A stretch of DNA of 64,000 bases from Triparma columacea (taxonomy: Eukaryota > Sar > Bolidophyceae > Parmales > Triparmaceae): positions 4,113-68,112 of the forward strand of contig BRYA01001530.1 of assembly GCA_030267965.1 (NCBI GenBank), read 5' to 3'. The position numbers and the translations under genes are program-made. Positions 33,524 through 44,416 of this stretch are shown here, in pieces (within the stretch, counting starts at the first letter, position 1; each line of letters begins with the position of its first letter). The notes below the pieces were generated by a model that was given only the letters and a program-made list of their open reading frames with translations, was not told the origin of the DNA and did not search any database.

Positions 33524-36500
33524 CTACATTAGAACACAACCGCCTCCCTTCTTTTTCTTGACTACCACTGGTTTATCGGGTTCCTCGGTCTTTGCTGCTG
33601 GGGCCGGAGCTGGGGCCGGAGCTGGGGCTGGCTCTGGAGCTGGAGCCTCCGCTGGCTCGGGTGCCTTCGCTGGCTCGGGTGCCTCTGCTGGCTCAGGTGC
33701 CTTTTCGTCTTTACTTTCCTTCTTCTCCTCCTCCTTATTTTCCTCTTCTTTCTCCTTCTTGTCTTTGTGGCCACCACTCTCGTCTTCAGGGAACAATTTG
33801 TCGAAGTCTTCAATGTTCTGCTTCGTCAAATGGTCAAGCTCCTCTTCGCGAGCGGTTGTCTTCTTTTCTATCTTCTCTTCTACTTCTGGGGCGACCTCTG
33901 GGGCCTTCCCTTCTTCTTCAACAACCTCCTCCTTCCTCGGACTCTCCCCCTTCCTCGGACTCTCCTCCTTCCTCGGACTCTCCTCCTTGCTTGTACTTTC
34001 CTCCTCCTTCACCAGATTCTCCTCCTTCCTTGGGCTCTCCTCCTTCCTTGGGCTCTCCTCCTTCCTTGGGCTCTCCTCCTTCGTCGAGCTCTCCTCCTTC
34101 CTCGGGCTCTCCTCCTTCACCAGATTCTCCTCCTTCCTCGGGCTCTCCTCCTTCCTCGGCATCTCCTCCTTCTCCTTTTCCTCCCCCCCCTCCCTTTCTC
34201 CCTCTCCTTCTTCCTTGATAGCTTCTACAACGGGAGTCTCTGGCCACTCCTTCCTCTCACCCCCTACTCCCCCCCCTCCTCCCCCTGGGGTTGGAGTTCC
34301 CATGCTCAGCGCGATGCTCAAAGGGCTGTCTTCCAATCTCTCCAGCTCCTCCTGGTTGGCCTTTGCCTCCTCGTCGTCGAGTTCCTCCACGCTGTTCACC
34401 CTCATCATGACCTCGCCCACAAACTTGAACAGGGACTTGCCCCTCTTACTGCTTTTCCATCTCATCTCGGCCTCAAGCCTATCGGCGATCTTTTTCGCCT
34501 CCACCCTGATTCTCTCTGCCTCTTCTGCTATCTCGGCCGCTTCGGCCTTTGCCCTTTCCTCCAGTGCCCTTTGGTGCTCGGCCTCGATGTCGTACCTCCT
34601 CTGTTTGTACTCTGCGTCCAGCAAGACCGCCCCCCCGTCCTCCAACCCTTGCCAACCCTTGGACCTCTCTCTCACCACACCTTCCTCAACGCCCCTCGCG
34701 AGAACCGCCCCGACAACCCCGGCCCCTCTCCGCCATACGTTATGGTTGAAGTGGCTGAAACTGCGATGAGCAAAGAAAGCGATGTGATGGATGGTGAAAG
34801 GGTCAGAGGTTGGAACGTGCTTGCTGCCAAGATTATGGCTGTTGCATACCACCCATTTCAACGATTCGCTTCACTCGACGCCTCGCTCGCTACCTCACCT
34901 TCTCCCTGCCTTGTCCATGACGTCGTCAAAGTCCAAGCAGCTATCCTCAGTGAACCCGAACTCTTTCACCAGGGTTTCGAGACAAAACAGTTCCCCGGCT
35001 TCCTCTTCGTACCCCGCGGCTACACTTCTGCCCACGCTCGCGATGAATGTTGGCCCCAAGTATCCCTGTCTAGCCAAGCTCACTACGGCTGCTCTTGCCC
35101 TCTTCTGCCCAGCCTCCTCTTCAAACGCTCCCCTGCTGCAGATGCTTCTCACGCATGCCCCGACGCATGCTCTCAGGTCCACCATCGCGACACCCTCCAA
35201 ACTAAAGACGCTCTCCCTGCTCGGACTGCAGAATACAGCTTTGCTCATTTCTACGCCGCACTCGTGGATCCCGTTGTCAAGATCCCTGAGAGCCAGACTA
35301 GCAATGTGGACGAGTACAATGAGCAAGTTCTCGTTCCCAGGTATGTCTAACTCCTTTTTCTTAACTGCCGCCGTGATTGCGTTGAACCCCAGCTTCCTTA
35401 TCCCGACGTTTTGCTGTTGCAGAAGATACCCGAGTAGATTGCTTCCAAAAACTGATTCCATGAGCTTCCTCGTTCTCAGCGAGAGCAACGACGATCCTTT
35501 TCCCATGTAATTGGCTTTGCTGGCCAAGACGTCCATGAGCTGACCTGTCCGCGGGCTCTCTTTTTTCTTCTGGCTCCTGCGCTGAACACGGAGGACGATC
35601 TGCAACGAGCGAAGCGAGTCGCGCGAAAGGATATGGTGTTGGTGAATGAATTGTCGTGCTCATTGCTTTTTCCCATTCATTCATTCGTTCTCACCTCCTC
35701 GAACTCCTTGTTTCCCTTCACCAGCTGCTGCAAATCCTTTTGCTCGACTACAGGATTTGCGACGAACTTGTATTCTCCTCTAACCCTCTTTCGATAATTC
35801 GGTTTCGGTGGCTTAACATTGTTTTTCTCTGCACTCTCTTCCTCCTCTAGACCATCCTCCGGTCTCAAATCGCTCTTGTCCGCCTGACTATCCGCCTCCA
35901 CTCCCCCCTCTTCGGCAATTTTGTCCCTCTTCCCTCTTAGCTCTGTAACCTCCTTGTTCTTCTCAGCCGCCAAGTCGAAGTCGTCTGCCCTAGCGGCTGC
36001 CTCTTCCTCAGCTTTTGCCAGAGATATATGCTTTCCGAGGGAGAGAATAGAATCGACTGCATTCTTCCTGCGTTTGGCGAGGATGAAGTCTTCCACCCTG
36101 ACGGCCTCAGCACACAGCTCCTTTGCCCTCTCAACCAACCTCATCGTCTCTTCGTCCACCCTTTCCTCCGCTGTTCCAGAAATGAGAGGTTTCTTCTCTT
36201 CCGCAACATCTTTCCCGATTCCAACGACAGACCTCACTATGCTGCTGCTAACTCCGGCCTTGAGGAGGGCCTTCTCCATGTCCCCCAATCCTTCCATGCC
36301 GTCAACCCCGATGATTTCTGCAACAAGAAGGCTATGGTTCTCAGGTGATGCTATTGTGCCGTATCCAAGCCCCAGGCTGTCCACCGGCTCTCCCGTAAAG
36401 CTCAGTCCCGTCAAACCAACCTGCTGACCCTTGTTGAATTTCACTGTGTCCGAGCTGAGTACTGGCTCGTGAACGACAAGCTTCACGAACTCGCACCCCT

Positions 36501-36885
36501 CATCGACATCCGATATGACCTTTGTCTCCCTCTCCAACATTCCACCCGCCGCCCCCCCCCTGAAGGTGATGAAACCCAACCTTTCGAATACACCAGCCCC
36601 AAAGCTTCCTCTCTCCTCCCCGTCGTCAATCTCGTTGGGCTGAAGGGGGGGGGAGGAACCGAGGTAAACCTCTACCTCACTCGGCGTATACGCCTCGTGA
36701 GCGGTCATTGAGATGGAGGACAACTTCACTGGGAAGGGAAAAATCACTGCAAGGGTCATGGGAAAGTCCATCCTCTTATCACTGATCCAATGACATCCGG
36801 TTAGGGTTGAAGCTGGGGGTACGGAAGGATGTAAACGGGTCTTAGTGGTGGTCGATGAAACATCGATGACCCTATAGGACAACAT
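33524..36885 (-). CDS. CEP104-like ciliary tip protein with C-terminal CaaX box
   Basis: Exons 36885-35695, 35599-34899 and 34760-33524 join in phase and give 1,042 aa. The N-terminus (MLSYRVIDVSS..., LSSISMTAHEAYTPSEVEVY) resembles the beta-sandwich of CEP104, a ciliary-tip and microtubule plus-end protein. Coiled coil with a UVR-like repeat follows (EDFILAKRRKNAVDSI; ARADDFDLAAEKNKEV). The second exon is helical and TOG/HEAT-like (GIRKLGFNAITAAVKK). The third exon has a Glu/Lys coiled coil, then about 12 copies of SPRKEE-type hexa/heptapeptides, then Ala-Pro repeats. The last residues are KKKKGGGCVLM: a polybasic run plus a CaaX motif with Met at the end, predicted to be farnesylated. The start was set at the first ATG. 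Human CEP104 instead carries zinc fingers at the end, so this C-terminus is unusual. Confidence 0.75.
33925..34165 (-). repeat. Tandem SPRKEE-coding repeats in the CEP104-like gene
   Basis: Imperfect 18-24-bp tandem repeats (plus strand CTCCTCCTTCCTCGGACTCT variants) encode repeated ESPRKEE, ENLVKEE and ESSTKEE units. The array is charged and probably disordered, and is likely to vary in copy number. Confidence 0.85.
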
Positions 36886-37184
36886 TAGGGAAAGGTCGGG
36901 GCGGCTTGGTTTCAACAGCTAGAATTATTTTTTTTAATGGAGGCAGAAAATATATTGAAATCAAGGGTTCTTATTGGGTAGCAAGTGGAGCGGGGGGGGG
37001 GTTGAGGATTATACGATAATCGTAATCGTGTTCTCCAGTCTTTTGTTCCACACTTTCTCAAACATACATTTGGAGGGGGCAATTTGTCAATAGGGCTGAA
37101 ATACTTACTACATAACTTCCTCGCTTTCCTCTCCATTATTATCTCTACTCTAACTTATATCTTTCCCATCTTTGGCCCTTATAA
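36886..37184. promoter_or_regulatory. Divergent interval of 299 bp
   Basis: It separates the CEP104-like and lumen-protein genes, which diverge, and should hold both promoters. A TATAAATG string directly abuts the plus-strand start codon (37180-37187), too close to act as a TATA box for it. Confidence 0.3.
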
Positions 37185-37781
37185 ATGATTGTTCGTGTCG
37201 TGCTCCTCTTCCTGTTTTCCATCACTACCTTTTTCTCAAAGGTTGAGTCATACAACCATTTGCCTCCACTGTCACGCGCTGTTGGTCATAGGCGCCAGGT
37301 TATGAAGTCTGTTGGTCATAGGCGCCAGTTTGTGAAGTCTTTTGTTAAAATTGCAACGACTGGTGCATTAGTTACGACGGCATTTCCTTCTGTGTCTTTC
37401 GCAGAGGGGAAAGATGAATTGATTATGCAGCTCAAGGATGGGCGGAAGCTTCTGGAGCCGTTGAGTGACAAGCTGCAAGCTGAACAGTGGGACGCGGTAA
37501 GGTCGGTGTTGAAGGGACCCGGACTGGGGGAATTATGGAACCTAGGCGAGTCGAAGAATACAATTGCTAAATTGGCAAAGAAGACCGACAATATGATGCT
37601 AATGGAGCTTGGCAACGAGCTGCAGATATCTCTACAAATGGCCGACCAACTCACGTACGACAACGCATTTGTTTACTTTCAGCCTGGGAATGGCAAGGTG
37701 GATATTAAGGGGCCGCAAAGCATGGTCAAAAAGGCCATATCACAGCTCGATGAGATCGTTGAAATGGCGGCGGAAGATTAA
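37185..37781 (+). CDS. Putative thylakoid-lumen protein, PsbQ-like helical bundle
   Basis: Intronless, 198 aa. Residues 1-22 form a signal peptide (MIVRVVLLFLFSITTFFSKV). Next comes a basic transit region with two tandem VGHRRQ units, then a hydrophobic stretch after twin arginines (KIATTGALVTTAFPSVSFA) ending in an AxA-like cleavage site. This tripartite leader is what a stramenopile lumen protein needs: ER signal, plastid transit and Tat signal. The mature part (~125 aa) is helical and looks like the four-helix-bundle PsbQ/PSB27-type family, but no specific match is certain. The duplicated 30-bp RR segment is described separately. Confidence 0.7.
   Translation: MIVRVVLLFLFSITTFFSKVESYNHLPPLSRAVGHRRQVMKSVGHRRQFVKSFVKIATTGALVTTAFPSVSFAEGKDELIMQLKDGRKLLEPLSDKLQAEQWDAVRSVLKGPGLGELWNLGESKNTIAKLAKKTDNMMLMELGNELQISLQMADQLTYDNAFVYFQPGNGKVDIKGPQSMVKKAISQLDEIVEMAAED
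37281..37340 (+). repeat. 30-bp tandem duplication in the plastid leader
   Basis: Copies 37281-37310 and 37311-37340 differ at only two positions and encode VGHRRQVMKS and VGHRRQFVKS. The twin-arginine pair is therefore present twice. Confidence 0.95.
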
Positions 37782-37874
37782 TGCTGGTAATTAGTTGATG
37801 CGGAAACAGTCGTTTTGCTGATTCACTACCTTTTTGGATTGTATCGTCAGAAATGCCAGGGCTGAAATCCTTTG

Positions 37875-39695
37875 ATGATGCATTCATCTCTTTTACGAAA
37901 ATGCGTCCCTTCAATCGCTGCTGTTTCCCTCAGTGGCTATTGTCTCTCTAGATTTGATGCTGAAGAAGCCTCGGAAGCCCCGCTTCGATTTTTTGGCTCA
38001 GTGAGTCGACAAGTCGCTTGGTGTGATGCAGATTCAGAGGACTTAGAGGTGATGACGAATTGGTCAGCGACACATTCTGTGGAGTTGCGGAAAGTTTATA
38101 GCCCTGAGAGCGTGGAGGAACTCACAAAACTCGTACAGGCTTCATCTAACAAAATAAGGCCTGTGGGCTCGGCCCTCTCCCCAAATGGTCTGTCCTTTGC
38201 TCCACCCAACACGTCGTGCATCTCGATGTCGCTTTTGGACAAGGTTCTCAGTGTCGATACCGAGGGTATGACTGTGACTGTGCAGGGTGGGGCAAGAGTA
38301 GAGAGGGTTATTGAAGAGCTGCGGCAGCACAACCTTACTCTTCCCAACCTTGCTTCGATAGCAGAGCAGCAGGTCGGGGGTTTCGTAAATGCCGGAGCTC
38401 ACGGAACTGGTGCTACTGTCCCGCCGGTGGACGATTTTGTATTGTCGATGAAGCTCGTTACCCCAGCTTTTGGCGTGATTGAGGTCAAGTCCACTGACAG
38501 CGGTATGAACAAGGTGAGCGAGTCAAAGCGAGTGGCTGAAAGTGTTGCGGCGCAGATCTGAAAGGGTTCGGCAGTTACTAACGCAAGCCTTTCCGCTGCT
38601 CACCGCAGCTCATTTTTGACATGTGCAGGGTCGGCCTAGGGGTCTTCGGGGTAGTCGCTGAGTACACCCTCAAATGTATCCCCTCCCATCACCTTCTCGA
38701 GCACACTACGGTGCTGACCCGTGCCGAGGCTGTCAAGCAGCTCCCCTCCCTTCTCAAAGGACACAAGCACATGCGTTACATGTGGATTCCCTACGAGGAC
38801 GCTGTCGTGGTTGTGACAAACGACCCTTTCGACGCCTCCGTCAACCCCCTGCCGCAGGATTCCCCTTCTCAGAAGGATCCTCTGGCTCCCTTCCGAGATC
38901 TCCTAAAGTCCCACCCAAATAAGGTTCACACTCCCGACCAGATCGAGGGTATGGGTATGGGTGAGCTGAGGGACAGCCTGCTAGACTTGGACCCTCTCTC
39001 GACGGAGTGGGTCAAGAAAGTTAACGCCGCGGAGCACAAGTTCTGGAAAAATGCGTGCGGTTACCGCTACCTTCCCTCGGACCAACTTCTCCAGTTCGAG
39101 TGCGGAGGCCAGCAGCACGTCCAAGAGGTTTGCTTCCCCACAGGGTCTCTCTACAACCCATCCAACGCTGACATGGACTTTATGACAAGGCTACTTGCGA
39201 AAATTGAGCAAGGTGAGAGGGATGAAGCGAAGTGACGAAGCGGCGCAGTGTTTACTTAACCTCACTCCTTCGCTCGTCTCAGACTCCATCCCCGCCCCCT
39301 CCCCAATCGAACAGCGCTGGACGGCCTCGTCCACCTCCTCCATGTCTCCTGCCAATACCAAGGACCTTCCCCCCGATACTGTCTTCTCTTGGGTTGGAAT
39401 CATAATGTATTTGACGAACGATGATCCCAAGCGAAGGAAGGTAGTTACGGATGCCTTTCAGACAAAGTATCGGGATCTTCTTGAGGACGTTGGGGATAGG
39501 AACAAGATTCTCACGCACTGGGCAAAGCAAGAGCTTCCCCCGAAGGGATCAAAGGACTACAGTGAGAGAATAGAGAAATTGCGAAAGCGCCTCAGGGAGC
39601 GTTACCCTGTGGATCAATTCATACAATTGAGAAGACTCTTCGATCCCAAGAATTTGTGCGGAAACGAGCTCTTGGATGAATTGTTTGGTTTATAA
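37875..39695 (+). CDS. GLDH: L-galactono-1,4-lactone dehydrogenase
   Basis: Exons 37875-38513, 38609-39212 and 39283-39695 join in phase and give 551 aa. GLDH makes the final step of ascorbate synthesis in the mitochondrial inner membrane, passing electrons to cytochrome c. The FAD-binding domain contains IRPVGSALSPNG; the Leu in this loop, where oxidases with covalent FAD have His, indicates non-covalent FAD as in plant GLDH. NAGAHGTGATVPPVDDF is the second FAD block. The substrate domain includes CRVGLGVFGVVAEYTLKC and the C-terminal YPVDQFIQLRRLFDPKNLC. The first ~35 residues are a mitochondrial leader with a hydrophobic segment. A plant-like ascorbate route is implied. It ends 46 bp from the convergent WASHC4 gene. 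Confidence 0.92.
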
Positions 39696-39741
39696 TAAAG
39701 GATTTTTCTGCTTGGATTGATTCTACACTCTTTTAATTTAT

Positions 39742-42700
39742 TTACTCCATATTCTTTCGCTGTGCGAAAAAGATGGAAGAGCCTTTGAACGAGTAGTAAA
39801 GCATTTCGCTCTCCCTCTTGTGAGCCGAGAGCCTTTTTGCTGTGAGCTGAAGCGTGCTCCCCTCGGTGTCGCTGTCGCTGTCATCGTCGTCGTTAGACTT
39901 CTTCCTGCTTCTGCTGAAGAAGCTTCGTTTCTTACTCTTGGCCTCCTTCTTCTTCCTCATCTTTTCATCCTGGGCTGCCTGCTTTTCCCTGAGGTTGGCT
40001 TCGTCTTTCGCGTACTTTTCTTGCAGGCTCTGGAAGAAGTGAAGCGCATCAAAGTGCTCGTGCTGCTGGAGGATGGACAAAATGTAAGCGATTCCCATGG
40101 AGAACCCGTCGTCACTGTAGTAAGCGTCCCTGACAGTTCTATTCTTCTTGTACATCATGTCCTTTGCGTAGAGGCTCGCCTCGATCCAACTCAAACAGAG
40201 GCTTGGAACGATCATGAAGAAGTTGTCGAGCTGAGAGTGGTCATTTCCTCCGCCCAGCAAGACCTCCTTGAAGACCTTGACAAGAAGGTGGAAGTAGTCG
40301 GTGGAATCCTTCAAGTTCGTCTTGACGACGCCAATGCAGGCATCCAAATTCTGTGCTGCAGTCACGGTTGTCGCAGATAGCTTCGCCCCCTCGACAGGCT
40401 TCTTCTTTTCTCCCCCTTCCTCCCCCTCGCCTCCTTCATCACCCTCTCCCGAAGAACCATCGCTCCCGGGGAGTCCCTCCCCAGCCAAGGGGGCAAAGTC
40501 AGGTATTTCGTCCAAGTCAGGCAAGAACTGGACGGCATCCGAACAGAACTTCATCCCAGCGCTCCTGACCATCCTAACGTATCCCAGCGCGTTCCCAATC
40601 TCCGAAATGAGAATGCGAAAACGGTCGAGGAATGTTTTTCCCTCACTAACTCCCAGCTTCCTGATATCCTTGACAAACCCCATGGCCCTCGAGTAGGGGT
40701 ACTTGTTGTCGACGTCTGGATCTTTGTGGTGTTTCTTGAACCACCGCTTCTCTTTCGCAAGGTGGCTTCGGATGTAGTCGTCGAAGAGGAATTGCGAGAA
40801 GATGTGGAACTGCGACGAGCGAAGCGTGGCGCGAAAGTGAAGACGGGTGAGATTGATGGCGGCTATTGAGGAGAGGAGGGCGTTATGTGTGTCATAAGTG
40901 CACGACTCGTTCGTTCTCACCTTCTTCGAGAGGTATTGGTACGTGTAGTTCACGGTTGTATTGAGAATTCCAAGTCCGTGCTGGCGGATGCTGCAGCTGA
41001 TTGAGTCGATGCTGATTGTGTTGAGGTACTTGGCCCCCCGATCAGGGCGGCGCTCGATGAAAACCTGCTGGTTAAGGTCGTAGTTAAAGCGCGCAACGAA
41101 TACGTGAATGTTACGCATAATCTGAAGAATATCGAGACCCTGGTCGAGGGACCCCATGGGGAGGTAATTGTTAGCGAGCTCGAGGCCGAACTGCGACAAG
41201 GAGGAGAAAAGGAAGACAGAAGTAGGTTAGTGAATTGGGTGATGAGTGAAGCAAGTCCCAGCCCGTTCTCACCTTCTCCTTGGCCAGGTTCTTCATCTCG
41301 CTGTAAGTCAACCAGTCGTGGAGAGCGATCGTTGTAAGGTTGTAGAAGCTGCTCTCGAGGTAGAAGGTGACCCTCTCGTGAATGTTGACAACCATGTCGA
41401 AGACGGATAGGGGGGGCATGAGGATGAAGGGTCGGATCTTCGTCTTTTTCTCGAGGACGGGGTTTGACCTTTTCATGTGGTCGAGGTTTTTTGTGTGGAT
41501 GTGCAGCCTAAAGTTGGGTGGGAGAGCAGGATTGCAGTTACGTTAGTAGCGTTCACAATTCACAATACTTCGATTTAACTTCTTGTCCGTTCTCACCTGA
41601 GGTCGTTCTCGACATCACGGCAGATCTTGTCAATAAGCTCAGTGCTAAGTACATCCTCCATAACGAAGTTGCGGAACTCCTTCACGTAGGCCTCAGATTC
41701 GTCGTCATTGCCCTCGGCATCTAGTTGCGGAGCGCAGCGGAGCATCTGCGAGCGAGCGACGAGCGAGGTGTATGATGGGTTAGGATTACTGTCATCGCAA
41801 ACGTCTTCAACTCTCCGCCGCCCGTACTCACCTGCTCGCAATCGCAAGCCCCATTGATGAGTAGCTGCAAAGAAGCAACGTCGGAATTCTGCTCACTGGA
41901 ATAAATGTCGGAAACGAAGACGGTAAGCAGCTCACGGTTGAAGTAGAGCCAGTCGCAGGAGCACGCCCTCTTGATGTTGGCATCGAGGTCAGCCAGGAGG
42001 CCCATTCGGCGAAGAAGAGCCTCGGCAGACTGAGAGTCCTGAGGAGAGACCCCCCCAGCAATGGTGGGATCTGAACAGGCGCAGGCGGCAACGTAGGCAG
42101 CAAATCGGCGAGCGGAGCCGAACGTCGATGTGCCCTTGAGGGAGCCCTCGAGAGCTGCGAGGCAAGCAGACAACTGAGATTAGCGAAGTGGTTTGTTAGT
42201 TTTGTTCGCATGTTTGCTCCTACATTCTCCTCTGCTCTCACCTTCTTGATCCTCCTGGACGTGGACCCCTTCTTTGTCGAGTTTGAGCTGTCAATGACCG
42301 ATCGAAGTGCTTTGAAGCGCCTGAGGATAGCTGCCGCGAGGATTCTGAGCGCAACGGGGTGCATTGTGGCGACAGCCGGGCGACACCTGTTGGTGAGGGT
42401 AGCCTCGATGGCCTTGAGGACTTCTATAATGGAACGGACCGGACGGATGAGCTTCGAAGTGAGGGGAAGACCGAGGGCTTTGTGAAGGGCCAAGAGGGTT
42501 TTGACCAGCGCCGATGCCCGGTAGGCTATAACGACGCCCTTTAGGACTAAGTGGGGGGCGAAGAGCAGGGGGGGGGGACAGAAGCGACGAACGAGGTGGG
42601 TTAGTTAGAGATTTATGTTTGCGCTCCTCCTTGCTCCGCTCTCATTCTTCTCCTCAATTCTCACCTAAGCTTGCCTTCTGCTCGATCCCTGCGGTGACAC

Positions 42701-44416
42701 TAGCCTGGCCCTCGGCGGTAGAGAATGTGCGGGCGCTCGCAGGGAGCTCGCTGTCCGCGTTTGCAACCCAGCTGGCGCACTGGGTCTTCAGACTGGCGGC
42801 CTGCTGCTGGAAGCTGCGGCGAGCGGCGAGCGAAGAGAGATGCGGAAAGTGTTGCGTTAGTGCTGAATTGTTGCGCGTTTCAATTCGTGCCCGTTCTCAC
42901 CTTGCATCCAGACGCTTGACGAAGTCGACGGCTTTTTTGTTCGTCAGGGAGGGATCGACGCCCTTGACCTCAAAGGGGGCGTACTCCATGAGGAAGTTTG
43001 CCGGGAAGAAGGAAGCGTCGCCGCAAATGTTGATGACAGGGCAGCGATCAGGGAAGAGGAGGAATAGCTTCTTGAACAGCTTCCCGTCGGGGACCTCGTT
43101 GGCAGGAAGAATCCTTCTGTAAAGGGCGTACATGCCGTAGACACCAATGAGCTGGTGGCGCTCGGTGGTCTCCGAGGCGGAGCCGACCATGGAGTTGTAG
43201 CGGTCGTAAAGAGAGGAGACGAGGGCCTTGAGCTCGTTGTGAAGTTGGGTGTTGTTGCGCACCTCGATGGAAGAAGGGTTCGTGGAGGAGAGGGTTAAGT
43301 CCTGCTCGATACAATTCAAGAAACACTTGGCCGAAAGGATGTTGTTGTCGAGCTCGACGAGGGCCTTCTCGAATGTGGCGAAGTTGGCATCCGTGACATT
43401 GTCGGCCGAGTTCTTGGCAGATTTCTCACGGACGACCATTTTGTACAGGCGCCAAGCGTCGTTCAGCTGCGAGCGCGAAAAGGGTTGGATATGGGGAAGG
43501 GGATTGGGATGACGGGCAGGGTCTCACTCACCTCGACATTGTTGGCCACGGCGGAGTCGACAGTGATGAGGATGGAAAGCACGGTCGCAAGGGCCTCCGC
43601 GACTGGGATGACGCGTACGGAGCGAAGCACGTCGTCTGTGAGAGAGCCGGCGATCTGGCAGACGATATTTCGGGCGACTCGCATGCAGCGGAGGGTGAAG
43701 TTGTGCAGCTCCTGGAAGAAAGGGAGAGAGTTGCCCATGCAGAGGATGAGCTCGTCGGCGCGCTTCTCGGAGGCCTCGTCCCCCTCCGCTATTTTGGCTG
43801 AAGGGCGAACGTTGAACATGAGGATGCCTGCGGCGAGTGAGGCGAGCGGAAAGGGGGTTGAGTTAGCGTCTAGAATTGTCTGGGTACGCGCTACGGATGT
43901 TTTCACCTGAAACTAGGGTAGTGGCGACCTCCTGGAGCTCCTGGGCCTCGTCGCAGAGGAAGGAAAGGGCGGAGACCGACTTGAGGGCGTCGTCCCCGAG
44001 GTCGCGGGTATTGGTACCCGCGGTCTCAGAGAAGAGGGAGACGACGTGGTGGGGGAGAACCTTCTCGGGCACAGTGAGGGTGATACTGACGGGGGGGGGG
44101 GCGAGGGAAGTGTCACCCTTGGTGAGGCCGGAGGAGAGGTTGATGTTGTCAAGGCTGGTGGGGGGGGGGAAGGGGGGTAAGGAGGGGGGGGAGGGGGGGG
44201 AGACGGGGGGGGGGGGGATACGTACCTCACCAACTCCGAGAAACCCTGGTCGAGCGCAACCTTCCTCCTATCAATCTCAGCATCTAACGTACTATCGGCA
44301 GAAATAGGGTTAGACATGGAAGCCAGGTGACTCTCATTGGCGTGCACCGTCGAAAGAAGCTTCTGCATTATCTCCTCCTGCACAGAGCGGCCCGAGTAGG
44401 CCGACATCTCGTCCAT
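39742..44416 (-). CDS. WASHC4: WASH complex subunit 4 (SWIP)
   Basis: Eleven exons on the minus strand: 44416-44226, 44154-43907, 43827-43532, 43466-42901, 42813-42665, 42546-42242, 42173-41832, 41745-41597, 41507-41273, 41190-40921 and 40809-39742. Every junction is in phase and the product is 1,272 aa; the human protein is about 1,170. Diagnostic segments include IMRNIHVFVARFNYDLNQQV, ISCSIRQHGLGILNTTVNYT, IFSQFLFDDYIRSHL and LISEIGNALGYVRMVRSAG. SWIP is a helical scaffold of the WASH complex, which activates Arp2/3 to build branched actin on endosomes. Acidic and Glu/Lys insertions occur in the last exon (GSSGEGDEGGEGEEGGEKKK). The intron phases and ends are very regular, and most introns share the repeated 3' motif. 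Confidence 0.9.

Noticed and set aside
33558..34769. 403-codon plus-strand frame rich in Ser/Leu/Gly opposite the CEP104-like gene
   Set aside because: It is the antisense of the Glu/Lys and Ala-Pro repeat region; the minus strand has matching splice signals, conserved domains and a CaaX end.
33767..35350. 527-codon plus-strand frame
   Set aside because: Leu/Pro-rich low complexity, crosses two well-supported minus-strand exons and an intron; no domain.
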